In this document: piece by piece, positions 13,294 to 26,452 of the stretch
How positions within the stretch are numbered: position 1 is the stretch's first letter
How the letters are laid out: each line of letters opens with the position of its first letter
Source: Hirsutella rhossiliensis
Taxonomy: Eukaryota; Ascomycota; Sordariomycetes; Hypocreales; Ophiocordycipitaceae
Reading direction: 5' to 3'
Assembly (NCBI RefSeq): GCF_020360975.1
Contig: NW_025408670.1
Coordinates: 1,364,001-1,428,000 of the forward strand
DNA: 64,000 nucleotides
Made by a program: the position numbers and the translations under genes
Notes under the pieces: generated by a model
The model's input: only the letters and a program-made list of their open reading frames with translations
Databases searched by the model: none
What the model was told of the DNA's origin: nothing

Positions 13294-13980
13294 ATGTCTA
13301 GTCGTATACTAAAAAATCGTTCCCGAAAAGCCTCTAAGCGCGCTACTCTTACCGAATACATCGACTTAAGTAGAGATCCTGCCGATATACCGTGTACTCG
13401 ATGCTTTAAGGCGAAGAAGACGAATTATCGGATAGCCGAAAATTCTTCGCGCTATAATAATTATATTGCTAGTGGTCGTCCTTATTATAATAGTGTTTTA
13501 GTGGCCTCTTCTTATAGGTGTCTTCTAATTCTTTCTACGCGTAGTAGCTAACGTATTTCTTTTAGTGACTAAATTATTAGCGGAGTAGCGTAGGCTATAT
13601 TCCGAAGAGGAGGAAGCTAGGGAAGCCTTATTAGAGCTTTAAGCATAGCTTACGAATCTTTAGTCGTAAATGTCTATCGCCGTTAATCGTTTAGCTCGTA
13701 TCTAGAAGATTTAGAATCATACGAAGGAAAAGAGTTCTAAGTTATTTCGTCGTAGTATCTAAGAAGTAGATGCTAAGGATAGCGTTTTGCCTACGCTCGA
13801 TGCGCATAAGTATTAGGTGGCAAATAACTTATAATCGTTAGGCGTTCCTAACGAGGCGAATTAGTCCTCGTTCGGTGTTAGTAAGGAGTTTACGGATCTT
13901 AGTCCTTTAATCCCTCCTAAACCTTCTAGTAAAATTATTAAAGTAGAGAGCCGTAGTAGGTTAAGTGCTTAAGTAGTTCC
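13294..13980 (+). pseudogene. Antisense accessory ORF of the chromovirus: Cys cluster plus coiled coil
   Basis: On the strand opposite gag-pol, an open frame starts at ATG 13,294 and stays open to 13,551. An open frame extended upstream to 13,237 would begin with GTG, not ATG. The frame contains a basic N-terminus and a CTRCFKAKK segment followed by spaced Tyr residues at positions where Cys would complete a C-x2-C...C...C-x2-C zinc-type cluster; TGT/TGC to TAT/TAC is the RIP outcome. After a frame change near 13,550, the plus strand continues as a Glu/Leu/Arg-rich, stop-interrupted heptad-like stretch (13,565-13,750) and a tail to about 13,970, where it meets the end of pol. This frame is clearly less damaged than its surroundings. 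Its function is unknown; the Cys cluster suggests nucleic-acid binding and the helix suggests self-association. Confidence 0.6.
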
Positions 13981-13989
13981 TAGGTATTT

Positions 13990-16900
13990 TCCTCTAGTCC
14001 GTATCCCTTCTACTTAATAAGGTATTCTTATTACTAACCTTATTTTCTTATGTCTAGTATTTATTCTACTTTATATTCTTAATCGTCGTTAACTTCGATT
14101 TTTTCCTATAGTTTAGCGTTTCGTAGCGCTAGTTCTAATAATAAGATATAAAATATCGGGTATATCCGTATTATTATTAGTAGCGAAAGTTCGTAGTTAA
14201 CTTTTAAAATAGTTTCCTTAACCTTAAACGGTCTAAGTTTCTTAAAATCTAATTTATTGCTTAGTCGTTTTATTTTAATGTTTCGTCGTACGAGGTAGAC
14301 TATATCTCCCTCTCGAAAGATTAGTCCCTATAATCTTTTCCGATTATAGTAAGTAGACATTCGTTCTTTAACGAATTAAAGTTCTTATTATATTTCTTTA
14401 TATAATTTTCGTAGCTAATCTACTTATAGTATCGCTCGTTCCGCTTATAGTCCTTATCGAGTAACCTTAAATACTTCTAGGTTATATCCGTAATTAGCGT
14501 ATGCTAGTAAGAGCTTAGTTATTTCCGTGACTAAGCTATTATAAGCTAGTTGCGCTATTAGTAGCTATTTAACTTAATCGTTTTATTCGTAGCTAATATA
14601 GCATCGTAAATATTATTTAAGCGTTTAGTTAAGTCGTTTTATTTATCTATTTATTTATAGGTAATAAGCTATACTAAGCTTATATTTCGTCCCTAATTAT
14701 GCTATAAGAGCTTGCTAAAATTTAGCTATAAATATACTTTCTTTATTAGAGATAATCTCGTTCGGTAGTCCGTAATTGCTAATAATTATTCGTAGGAATA
14801 TATATACTAGCTCTTCTATATTGCTTGCTTCTTTATATAGTAAAAAATACCCGTACTTCGTTAGTCTATCGGTAATAACGAATATACTATTATACTTAAT
14901 ATTAGTTATAGGTTCTTTCGATAGTAGTAGCTTTATAACGTGATTAAAAGCTATTAAATCCTATAGTTTCTCTAGTACTAGTAGCGGTTATAATTCTCCG
15001 TATAGCTTATATCGTTTAGCTTTACTTCGTGCGTAAAGTTTATATTTTTTAATAACTTATCGTACTGCTTCTTTAAGCTATAGGAAGTTATATTATCGTT
15101 TAATCCGTTCTATTATTCTTTAGATTCCTTAGTATCTATATATTAGATATTCGTATATATCTTATATAACTTTATCTCGTAATTCTAGTAGTATCTAGAT
15201 TTTATTTTTATATATTAGAACTTCTAAATATCCTATATCGTATCCGTTCGGTGCTTTATATTCTTTTATCTATTTTAGGATCTTTTAGTAAGTCGAGTCG
15301 TTAGGTTATACTTTGAATATTATATTTAGCTATCGTTACTAGTAGTTCCCGTTTTCGTTAATTTCTAGGAGCTATCCTTTCGCTATAGGTACCCCTATAT
15401 TATAGTCGCTTCGTCGACTAAGGGCATTAGCTCGACCGTTTTCTATTCCTTTTCTATAGATTATCTCGTAGTCGAATTCTAATAAGTATTCGGCCTATCG
15501 GATCTATCGTCCGTTTAACTATTACGTCGTTATAAAATATAAGATATTCTTATAGTCTATATAAACCTTAACTTTATATTTGCTTCCGAGAAGGTAGTAT
15601 CGAAATTCCTTAAAAGCTTAAATAATTACAAGGAATTCTTTATCGTAGATAGGGTAATTAAGTTCTACGCTATATAGCTTCTTTAAGTAGAATATAATTA
15701 GTCGTAGTCTTCCTTTATTGTCTTTTTATCCGATTTATACTCCTAGAGCAAAGTCTAATATATCGGTTTTAAGTTCGATTTATTGTTCTAGATCGAAGGT
15801 AGTTAGGACTAGTTCTTACGTAATTGTAGTCTTAATATAATCGAAAGCTTCGTTAGCTTTATCGTCCTATATAAATTCTTTTTCCTTCTTCGTTAAGTCG
15901 TATAGTAGTACTATAATCTTTCCGAAATCTTTAATAAATCGTCGGTAGTAATTTATAAATCCTAGGAAACTTTATATATCCTTAACGTTCTTTAGCGTTA
16001 GCTATTCTTTAACTAAGTTAATCTTATCTTATTATATTCGTATCTCCCCTAGTAAGATCGTATATCTAAGGAAGTCTACTTCCTATATATAGAACTTACT
16101 TTTCTTTAGTTTAACTAGTAACTTCGCATTCTAAAGTACGCGGAGTACCTTATAGACGTATTCCTTATATTCTTCTAAGGTATCCGAGAAGATTAGGATA
16201 TTATCTAGGTATACTACTATAAAGATATCTAAGTATTTACGTAGGATATTATTAATTATCCGTTAGAAGGTAGCTAGTATATTTATAAGTCTAAATAGCA
16301 TTACTAGATATTTAAATAGTCCGAATTTCGTTCTAAAGGCTATTATCTATTCGTGTCCCTTTTTTATACGTATTAAGTTATAGGCGCTTTTAAGGTCGAG
16401 GGCTATAAACTATTTTTTACCGTATAGTCGATCTCGTAGTTCCGATATAAGCGGTAATAGTATTCGGTCCTTTATTATAATATCGTTTAAGCGTCTATAG
16501 TCGATAACTAGTCGTAGTTTGCCGTTTTTCTTTAGAATAAATATAACTAGGTAGCTTACTTCGGATATTAATATTCGTATATATCCCTTTCGTAGATTCT
16601 CGTCGAGGTAACCCTATCTCGAGTTCTTCCTTAAAGAGTTTATCGTATTTCCGGTATTCCTTAGGGATGTTCTTTATTCTATCTTATAGGCTTTGTTCTT
16701 TCTTTTAAGAGCTAGTTTCTCTTAACTTAAGCTCTTTATTAATTTATTTAAGGTCTTTCCTTAGAGTAGTAATAACTCTTTAGATCTTCGTATTATATCC
16801 TTTATTCTATTTATATCGGATGCTAGGTTATATAGCCGTATTAGTTAGTACGTAGGTCTTATTAGTCGATTTTATTATATCCGCCGGTTCGGTTACTATT

Positions 16901-19883
16901 TTCGTTTATATCGCTAAAGCCCGTAATAATTTACTTAAACGGTTATCCCTTTTATCCTATTTAGTAGCTAAATTATCGTAAAATTTTGCTTTCTTCTAAA
17001 TCTACTAGTCCTAGAAACTTACGTCTTCGTTTTAACGTAGCTAGCTAGTTTTCTAGTTAATTAGTAGGTTGCTCTCCTATAGCTATAGAAGTCCTAATAT
17101 AAGGTTATATTCTCTAATATCTATAATATCGAGCTCGTTTGTCGTGGCCCAGATATTAATATCGAGGTAATTAATCTCTATATTAATAATTCTATTATTA
17201 TAGTTAAAGGCCTCTCCTTCGATATTCGTGAGTTTATATAGATCTATCTTATATCTCTATATAAGTCGGTAACGATTAACGACTCTAGGTAAAACGTAAT
17301 TGCCTATCGTGCTATAGTCTAAAAGTATACGTACGTAATATCCCGCGATTTAGATATCTAATACTATTTAGTCGCTATAGCTTACCGTTGCTATATATAA
17401 GGTCCTTAGATCTTATCGTATTATGCTAGTCTATAGCCCTTTTATAGATAGCGTACCTCGTTTTTTGCCTAGTCCTTATTCGTTTTATTTAAGTATTCTT
17501 CTTCGATTTATTATTAATATCGTTTCTTTATATTTTCGTCGCGTAGTATCGTGTTAGGGCTTAAGAGATTAATTTCTTATAGCTAATTAAAGATTTCTTA
17601 TTTCTTAACGCTATATCGTTTACATTATACTACTTCGTAGTTAATTGCGTACTATGCTTCGTAATTCTATTCGTTTTTATACTAAAGGTTAAGTTTTCGT
17701 TCTATATCTTTTTGCTTTTTACGTAGTATTTCCGTGTTAATTCTTCCTTAGTCGAATACGGCTTATAGCCTTCGTATGTATTACTAATAATCTTTTAGTG
17801 CACCGTTATATCGTTTATACTATACTCGTGCTTTTTCGTATTTATAAACTCTATAGTTCGGGTATATATATTCGTTATAATCTTCTTCGTCGTATTTAAC
17901 TTATTACGTAAGTCTTTAGAAGATTAAGGGTTCGGATATTTTAGAGCGAGTAGCGTTATGCTATTCTTCTATTTTAGCGTATTTATAGATTTTATATATC
18001 TTTAAAAGACATCTCGTTAATAAACCGTAATTATCGCGGTATTCGAGTAGCGTGCCGTAATCGGGTTCTAATAATATAACTTAGTCGTCTAGGTAGCGTT
18101 AATCGATTTTCTAGTAGTCTAGTTCTATACTTAGGTAGGGTTTCGAAAGTACTTATCCTTCGAACCTAACCAGGAAGGCGTCGTATTATACCTTTATCTA
18201 GAAGTATATTATGCAATCTAGGTAGACGTATAATATCTATAAAATATACTTATAGTGCTTATAAGTAAGTAGTGTTTATAGATTGTCTCTAAATTCTCCT
18301 CGTAGTTACTATTCTCGTTATAGAGCTATAAAGGTATCGACTACGGCGATAGCTATAGCGTAGTCTCCTTTACGTAGTGCCGGTTAATATCGAATTAATA
18401 TAGCTTATTAGTTTTCCGTGAGAATTTAAGGCGTTTATTAGGTTCTAATTTTAAGTATTTCTTCGAATTCTTCGAAGTATAGAGCGTGTTCTTTAATCGT
18501 AGTATTCTCCCTTAGTAGCGAGGGTAGTAGTATAAGTTCGTTCTTATCTTCCGTTTCTCTAGGTATTTCTTATTCTTTAGAGCTTATATCGTCGATACTT
18601 TATTATTCCTCTTTAGGTAGTTGTCTAAGTTTCGTAAGTATAAGGGCTATGTCTATATCTTTTTTATTATATTATTTATAGACTACCCGTTATTATTATC
18701 GATTTTTGCTTCGTATATCTTCCTAGAATCGTTTACCGTTCTTCTTAATCTAGTCTTATAAGACTCCTTTAGGATAGGGGTGTTCTAGTTCTACGAATTT
18801 AACTTATTTCTATGTTTTAGGATCCCTTCGTTATATTATTATAAGGGTTTTCTTTAGTAGCTTTAGGAACCATCCGGTACCGTTCTTATCGCTTAGGTAT
18901 ACTATATATTCGTCGTCGTAGTATATAGTCTAACTAAGGAGTTTATGCTTTAGTTCTTATCTATTAGTAGCGTTTAGGTGTTTTTTTCCTTCTAGGGCTA
19001 GTGCTTAGTAGGTTTTCTTCTCCTTACGAGGTTGTCTATATTCTTTAGAGTAATATCTAAGTTTCCTATAGTTAAAACACTTTCCTTTGCTTTTCTATAT
19101 TGCATCTAGATCTATCCTACCTAGGTTAGTTATATAGGCGTAGGCAATAGGAGTTTCGCGCTTCTTTTTATAGTTAGCGCGTCGGTTAAAGTTATTCCTA
19201 TAAGAAGGGTTCTAGTTTCCTCTTCCTTATTTCTTCTCTTAGCGTCGCGTATACTATCTATCGTCGATTCTTACTACTATAGCAATATAGTCCGAGAGGT
19301 TATTAGGTCGATTTTCCTTATAGAGCTCGTCCTTAACTTCTTCTTTAAGCCCGTCGTAGAATCGTAATATAAGAGGTTCGTTGTCTTAATTAAGCTTTAA
19401 GGTAACTTAACGGAACTTCGTAGTATAATCCGATACTAAGATCCTTTATTAGAGTTCTCGAAGTTTCTATTCGGCTTCTCGTTCCTTATCGGTTGTTCCG
19501 AATACCTTTATAATAGCTTCTTCGAATCCTTAGAAACTAGCAAAGACTTCGTCTATCTCGTTATCTTATCGCGCTAGTTAGTTATCGAGAAAGTCCCTTA
19601 TAATAGGTCTAAACTAGGCGAGTGCCGTTCTAGATAAATAATTTCCTACGTAGAGTACCTTTTCGACTAGGTCCGAGAGTTTAGTAGGGTAAAACCGGTA
19701 GTAGGCCTTAAGTTAGGTAAGAAAGTCTTAAAGCGTGCCGTGAGTACCGTTAAATAGTCTTAGCTATTTTAGTTTAACTGCTTCTCCGAGGTCCCTAACT
19801 TATCCGTTGCCTCCTCCGTTCCTAAATAACTATACTTTATATCGAAGGGTAATAATCTCGCGTATTATATCCTAAGGCGACAT
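13990..19883 (-). pseudogene. gag-pol of the chromovirus, RIP-inactivated
   Basis: On the minus strand a gag-like frame begins at ATG 19,883 (MS, then a stop where Gln is expected). It has a CCHC zinc knuckle at 19,079-19,038 starting CFN, with its later Cys and His mutated to Tyr. The reverse transcriptase active site reads YLDN at 16,211-16,200 instead of YLDD. The integrase core block IFVITDRLTKYG is still readable at 14,885-14,851 with its first catalytic Asp intact. A chromodomain with EYLIKWKGYG-type residues lies at about 14,065-13,990. Together these define gag, RT/RNase H, integrase and chromodomain in chromovirus order. Many TAG/TAA codons stand in for Gln and Trp, so no polyprotein can be made. 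The chromodomain end converges on the antisense frame. Confidence 0.88.
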
Positions 19884-19986
19884 AGTAGCTCTAGAGTTAG
19901 TTAATCTAGTTTACTATATAGGCATATTAATAGTTGCGATATTGCTTAGAGTAACGCGGTATTGCACTAAATAAGAGCTTTTAACG

Positions 19987-20441
19987 TATGACGACCGGTG
20001 TTATTCCTAAGGGATAAACCTATCGAGGGGTTTATATTAGTAGATATAATAGGGCGTGGTCTAAGCAATAATAAGTATATTACGTTAGTAATAAGTCGGA
20101 GGTTATAGACCGTAGACTATAACTAGGTAATTAGAATTAGAGATAGAATCGTAATAAAGATCTATAATATATTAAAAGCTAGAGAGCTATCTATCTAAAG
20201 AAGTAAAAGTAGGTGGCTATATATACCTATAGAGACTGTCCTTAGATTATAGGCCTAGCTATAATCCCTAACGTTAGATTGTATAGAGCGCAGTGATCTC
20301 GTTGATCCTAGATTACTTAGATCTCTGCGATCCCCTCGATCCTATATCTATTAGATGGTCGTGCCGACTATTTATCCGTTAGACCGTGTTACGTGCTTAA
20401 CGCGGTCGACCGTTAGCGGCCTAGTAGCCGTGGTCGTAATA
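19987..20441 (-). repeat. 5' LTR of the full-length chromovirus
   Basis: 455 bp, followed by the target duplication ATCCC at 20,442-20,446. It differs from its partner mainly at C/T and G/A sites. Confidence 0.92.
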
Positions 20442-20446
20442 ATCCC

Positions 20447-20914
20447 CTCCTTTTTCTACTATCTTTATATATAGATAACGCTACTTAGAAGGCATGCGTC
20501 TTTATATACTTTAATAGGTAGAAAGAGGTAAGCGAAACGGTTTAAATACTACTCTTTATATTTATTTTACCCTTATATTTATAAAGTTATACTTATAAGC
20601 GTAAGGGAAAATAAAATTCTTAGTAGATTAAAGGAGCTCTTTAGATATTAATGATTATATTACTAGCCCTTAGTCTTTACTTATTATTCTATTATAATTA
20701 TACTCCTTATAAAACTACCTTAAATAAGTTATAGACGATATTAGACCCTTAATTTAGTAGACCTCTTTAATTTATATAATTTTAAGATCGATATTAATAA
20801 TAATAAGGACCCGCTAATAGTCGGTCGAGCTTTATCTTTAATAAGAGACTTTATATAACGACCGAAAGCTACTTTTAATAACTAGTAATCTAACTTAAGC
20901 CTTAAATAGCTACT
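20447..20914. other. RIP-degraded DNA, no gene recognised
   Basis: Stops in all frames and no repeat or motif recognised. It leads into the tandem array. Confidence 0.5.
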
Positions 20915-21369
20915 ATAGTTACTAGTTATATTAGTATCCCCTTTATAATTAAACTTATTATTAATTATAGATTTATAGGTAAGAACTTATAAACTAAAGT
21001 TACTAGCTATATTAATATACTAGCTATAGCTAGATTTATATTAATAATTAATTATAGTAAGAACTTATAGCCTAGAGTTACTAGCTATATTAATATACTA
21101 GCTATAATTAAACTAATCGTTAATTATAAGTAGGGACTTATATATTAAAGTTACTAGCTATATTAGTATACTAGCCGCTATTAAATAGATTATTAATTAT
21201 AGGTAGGAACTTATACTCTAAGGTTACTAGCTATATTAGTATACTAGTTATAATTAGACTTATTATCAATTATAGGTAGAAACTTATATACTAGAGCTAT
21301 TAGCTATATTAATATACTAGCTACGATTAGGCCTATAATTTATTATAAGTAGGGACTTATAACTTAAAG
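20915..21369. repeat. Tandem array of 73-80 bp units, left part
   Basis: The word GTTACTAG(C/T)TATATTA recurs at 20,919, 20,999, 21,077, 21,150, 21,223 and, as GCTATTAGC, at 21,296. The spacing is 80, 78, 73, 73 and 73 bp. Each unit also carries an AATTATAGGTAGGAACTTATA block. The array is interrupted at 21,370 by an LTR retrotransposon and resumes at 34,008. Confidence 0.85.
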
Positions 21370-21743
21370 TAGTTTAATAAGGATAAGAGTATAAACTTAA
21401 AGTATATATAGTATATAGCTAAGGATTAATAGAGTAATTAACTATATAATTATCTAATTATCGGTCTTATATATAGCTTTAAAGGTCTTAGGTTATTAAT
21501 ATAAGTCTTAGAGATTTCTTTATACTATACCTTTTTATCTTTATTAAAGTCGCGTAACTAGCGGCCTTTACTTTAAAAGGGAAAAATAAAAATTTAAATT
21601 AACTATAATTAAGGAAGATACTTAATTAGATAATTAAGGTCTTTATAAAGCCTTTAAGTATACTTAGAAGGAAGTTAGATAGGGAGTACTAAGGGTCTTA
21701 TTATTTTAATAGGCTAATATCTATAAGGGTATAATCTTACTTA
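21370..21743 (-). repeat. 3' LTR of the 12.6 kb element
   Basis: About 374 bp, alignable end to end with 33,627-34,001. It starts TAGTTT and ends CTTACTTA, consistent with RIP-altered TG...CA tips. Confidence 0.85.
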
Positions 21744-24700
21744 TTAAACTCCTTCCTAGTAACTTTTTAACCTAAGGTACTAATAGAAAGGGCGCGATAA
21801 TAATAGGTAAGGCTCTCTTTCTAAGCACGTAAGATATTAAATAAACTATTAATAGAACTTTTCTCTTTTACTATAATCCCTTCCCTTTATATTATTTATT
21901 TCTCTCTTTACCTACGAGCTACTTATTTAGCTCTTTCCTATCTTTAAATATATACTTCCTTCTTTAAATAATTATCTATTACCTTTTATATACGCTCTTA
22001 AGTATTTACGCTTATTATTCTTAAGGGCGTTAGGGAAATAAAGTAGTTAGCGTCTTTACTAGTTAATAGCTTTAAGTATAGCTAGATTAAATAAACTATA
22101 AAGTCTTATAGACTAATTATTATCGCGTTACTAATAGTCTTATATAAATATATAGAATTATAGTTATTAATATCCTAGTAGTAGTTTTAATATATTCCTA
22201 GGTTTTTAACTCTTTTAACTTAAGAGGGTTTAAAGCTTAATATAAACCTTATAAGGACTATAGTTAGAAAGGCTATTACTATACTTTATTTCTAAGGAGT
22301 AATAAAGCGCGCTATAAGCGTTACTAGAGTTTTTAGCCTTAAAGTAATTAACTAAGTACTTAGTAATTTCGGAGTCCTAAGGTAAGTTAGTAGCCGCGCT
22401 ATCTACCTTTCTTCCTTACTAGCTTCTTATTAAGTTATTAGTAAGGGTATAGTTATAAGTCTTTTACTCCTTTATATATTTAAAGGAGTTATTAGTAATA
22501 GGTAAGGAGTAGGCCTAATTAGCTATAGATTTAAAAGAGAAAATAAAGGCGTTGTTTTTATATAAATAAAAAGACTAGTAAGGGCGCTTAGCTCTTTCTT
22601 TTATAGACTTTAAGGTAGGGATCCTATCTTAAGGTTACTTAGGGAGAGGCTACTTAGTTTAAATAAAGAGCTTAATTTAGTTAACGCTTAAGGTAGTAAA
22701 GGTCTAGGTTTATTTTTAATTCTTATTAGTATAATTAAATAGTTAAGGGTCTTTTTAAGGAAGAGTTTTATAAAGAAACCGCGTATAGCTTAAGCGATTA
22801 GGTTAGGTTACTTTATAAAGGTAGCTAGTATAGTTAGCCTTTTTCTCGCTCTCCTTACTATATAAGCTAGTTTTATATTTCTTTAAAGTAGTAGTTTCTA
22901 TTTACTAGGCCTATCTTAAAGGTTAACTACCTCTAATACTTTTTAAAGGTCTTATTCTTCTTAATCTCTTAGGATAATATAGTTATATTAGTAAATCTAT
23001 TTATACCTAAGAATCCTTATAAAAAAGACTTTACTAAAAGTTATTAAACCTTAATTAAATGGTATCCTTAATAGTTATCTAACCTTACTATTAAACTACT
23101 AGGAAGCTCTACTACCTTATAATATCGCTTATATATAATTAAGTTTATTCGCCGCAATAGCTTAGATTCTATATATTAGCTTATTAATATAGCCTTTTAT
23201 ACTTATCTTCTTATCTAGCTTAAAGAAATACTAGTCTTAGTATAAGATTTTATCTATTTATAGGGCTTCTTATATTACCCTATACCTTTACTTTAAAATT
23301 ACTTTAACCTTTAAGTATCGCTACTTAATTATCTTAAAGTATAGCTTAACTATCCCTTTAACTTAGTATTAGATTATTATTAAGTCTAAGTAGCTATATT
23401 CCTACCCTTCTTACTAAGTAGTATAAAAAACTAGCGTATAAGTAAAGTTATAAAGAACTTAGAGGATATAAAGAAACTATTACTATACTTATAAGAATAT
23501 ATAAAGTCTAGTATACTATCTTTCTTTTTAAGTATTAAAAATAACTAAGTTTCCTTTTTTATAGTCTTAAAGGAACGCTTCTTAGTAAAGTCCCTTTTTA
23601 TTTAGTCCTATTAAAAAGTTAATAACTATAGTTATATACCTTTATTTATATATAAAGCGACTAAGGTTAAAGGTAGGAGTAGTAAACTTAATTAAATACT
23701 TTTTATTATTTAGGTATTTATAGTACTCTATATATCTACTATTTATATCTTTAATAAGTTCCTTTTAATAGTTAGTATAAACTAATAGTAATTAAGGTAA
23801 GGGGTATACTATATTCTTAATACCTTTTATTAAGATCTTAATTATCGCGCTAAAGCTAAAGCTTATAGCTTATCGTTTATTAATAGCTTTATAAAGAAAG
23901 TTATATATATCGATAATATACTTTTCTTAGTAGGCCTTATTCCTAGTAAATCTATTTATCTTTTTAACGCCTTTATATATAATCTAAGCGTCTTTAAAAG
24001 TAATATCCTACTATTTAATAGGGCCTATTAATATTAAGTACTAACGATCTTTATAAATATACTAAAGAGGTTACTTTTACGTATAAATATCTTATTAGTC
24101 TTTGTCTATAAACTTTTCCTTATTATTAGTATAGAAGCGCCCTTTACTACCTTTTACTTTAACTTTACTATAGTAAGTAAGTAAAATAAAGCTCTTACTC
24201 CTAAATAGTAATATACTAAAGAAAATAGTAGTATTCTTAAGGAGGTCTATAGCTAGGCCTAGGATACTATTTAGGTTCGCCGCTATATTTTAAGAAAGGG
24301 TAAAGTAAGTAAAAAAAAAGGAGAAGTTAAGATTAAATAGTTAAGGTAAGTAGTTTTAAGTTATAACGCTAAGAGGCTAAGAGGGTTATATATATATATA
24401 TATAAGAGTTATATTAGTAAAGGAGATTATTATAAGTAGGGAAGTATATAAAGTATATATATATATATATAAAAGGAAGAAAAAAGAAGGAAGAAGGAAG
24501 GTATAGTAAAAGGAATAAATAGTTATTAAAGCGCGCGGTTATTAGTTACTTTAGCTAGCCTCTATAATAGTAAGGTCTTAAGTATTTTTAAGGGTTATAC
24601 TTAAATAGCTTCCTTTACTAGTTATTAATTAAAGAGCTATTTAATCTTTACTCTTTTCTTTTCTTTTTTACTTTTTTTATTCCTTTTCTTTCTCTTCTCT

Positions 24701-25415
24701 TCTCTATCTTTTTTATTTCTCTAGACCGCTACTTCTTATCTTCTCCTTTTATAACTACCTCTTCTTTTTTATTATATCTTATAAGACCGCTAAACTTAAA
24801 ACTAAAGAGCTATTAAATATTATTAACTTCTTTTTAACTACTTTTTTATAACCTTCCCTTATTATTACTACTCTTCTTACTTAGAATTATTATACTAAGG
24901 TCTTTCCTCTTTATATAAAGTACTTTTAAAGAATAACTATCTAACTTATTTAATCTTACTTAGCTTATTTTAACTATCTTCTTTTATAGATTTATAGTTA
25001 CTTTAAGACCTAGGTTTATAGTAAAAATAATATTAGTTACTAAGGGTTTTTTATTTATATAGAAATTGCCTTTTAGTTATAGGTTCTATTAAAAGCTCTT
25101 AATATTATTAAGATTAAAGTATATAGTCGCTCTCTTCTTTCTTACTTTCTTAAAAGCATACTAGGTTAGTATAATTAAATCGTCTTTTATACCCTTTATT
25201 ATAAACGTTAGCTAGAACCTTATATCCTTATAGAAATTACTTATTTATATAAATACTTCTTTTCTTAGCTTAGTTTAAGGTAGTAAGAATACTCTTAAGT
25301 AGTCTTAGTTACTTTATATAAAACTTATAACCCTTACTTTTATTAATTATATATTTAAACTTATTAAATAACTATAACTTCTATTTATAAGTATATTACA
25401 TTTCCTTTTTATAAG
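21744..25415. other. Interior of the 12.6 kb element, no domain named
   Basis: The minus strand at about 24,120-23,800 is readable as a decayed coding stretch downstream of pol, but I do not recognise it. The plus strand has a long polypyrimidine run at 24,650-24,730, followed by a Lys/Leu-rich broken frame that runs into the inverted repeat. No intact gene. Confidence 0.5.
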
Positions 25416-26411
25416 TATATCTTTCTTTTAAGTACTATTAATAGCTCTTACGCTAACTACGTTTAGGATTTAACTAAAACGCTTATTTATAAATAGTAGT
25501 ACTTTCTTAGATATTATAAGGCTACTTATAACCTTAATAGATTTACTAACTATATATATAGTTATAATTTCTATACTAACCTTACGACTAATAAGTTTTA
25601 TAGTAAGTATATTAATAATAAGACTGCCCTTTATCTTCTTTATAATATCCTTAATCCCTTTAGTCTTACTAAGGATTTAAAAGATAAGGAGGAAATTAAC
25701 TTTATACTTATTTTACTTAAAAAGAAATTATATAAGTTTAATAAGGTCTCTCTTAAGTAATAATTAAATAGTCTTTAAGTTTACTTTATAGTAGTTTATA
25801 ATAGGTTTATTAAGAGTAAGTAGCTTTATTTAGTCGCTATCTTTAATAGTAAAGGTTTTTCTCTTAAGGTTATATATATTTAATTTAATAAGTTAAAAAT
25901 TTATTAAAATTTATTTTATAAGCGTATTTATTTTCGCTATAATAGGTCTTCCTTTTAACCTTAAGAGAAAAACTTTTACTATTAAAGATAGCGACTAAAT
26001 AAAGCTACTTACTCTTAGTAAACTACTATAGACTACTATAAAGCGAACTTAAAGACTATTTAATTATTACTTAAAACAGAGCTCGTTAAACCTATATAAT
26101 CTCGTTTTAAGTAAAATAAGTATAAGGTTAATTTCCTTCCCTTCCTTTAAATCCTTAGTAGGACTAAAAGGATTAAGGATATTATAAAGAAGATAAAGGG
26201 CGGTCTTATTACTAATATACTTATTATAAAATTTATTAGTCTTAAGGTCGGTATAGAAATTATAACTATATATATAGTTAGCGAATCTATTAAGGTTATA
26301 AGTAGCCCTATAGTATTTAAAGAAGTACTACTATTTATAAATAGGTGCCTTAATTAAATCTTAGATATAGTTAGCGTAAGAGCTATTAATAGTACTTAAA
26401 AGAGAAATATA
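25416..26411. repeat. Large inverted repeat, arms about 456 bp, spacer 83 bp
   Basis: The left arm 25,416-25,873 and right arm 25,957-26,411 are reverse complements along their full length, apart from scattered, mostly transition differences. The loop 25,874-25,956 is AT-rich. On the plus strand the left arm reads as a broken coding frame, so the right arm looks like an inverted duplicate of part of a gene or element. RIP acts on such duplications, which fits the mutation pattern. Confidence 0.85.
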
Positions 26412-26452
26412 CTATTATTTAGTCTATAAGGATTACTTAGTTAAGGTATTTA

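Larger units (their letters stand above)
12697..20441 (-). mobile_element. Full-length Ty3/gypsy chromovirus, RIP-inactivated
   Basis: This is a complete LTR retrotransposon of 7,745 bp on the minus strand. Two 455-bp LTRs (12,697-13,151 and 19,987-20,441) flank gag and pol and are themselves flanked by the 5-bp target duplication ATCCC (12,692-12,696 and 20,442-20,446). Both LTRs begin TAT(A/G)ACGACC and end GGTCGTAATA, consistent with TG...CA tips altered by RIP. A polypurine tract abuts the 3' LTR. The order gag, reverse transcriptase, integrase, chromodomain identifies a chromovirus. The two LTRs differ at few positions, almost all transitions, so the insertion is young compared with its neighbours. 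An extra antisense frame lies between pol and the 3' LTR. Confidence 0.93.

Noticed and set aside
20915..21369. CRISPR-like array
   Set aside because: The repeats are contiguous whole units of 73-80 bp without unique spacers, in a fungal genome.
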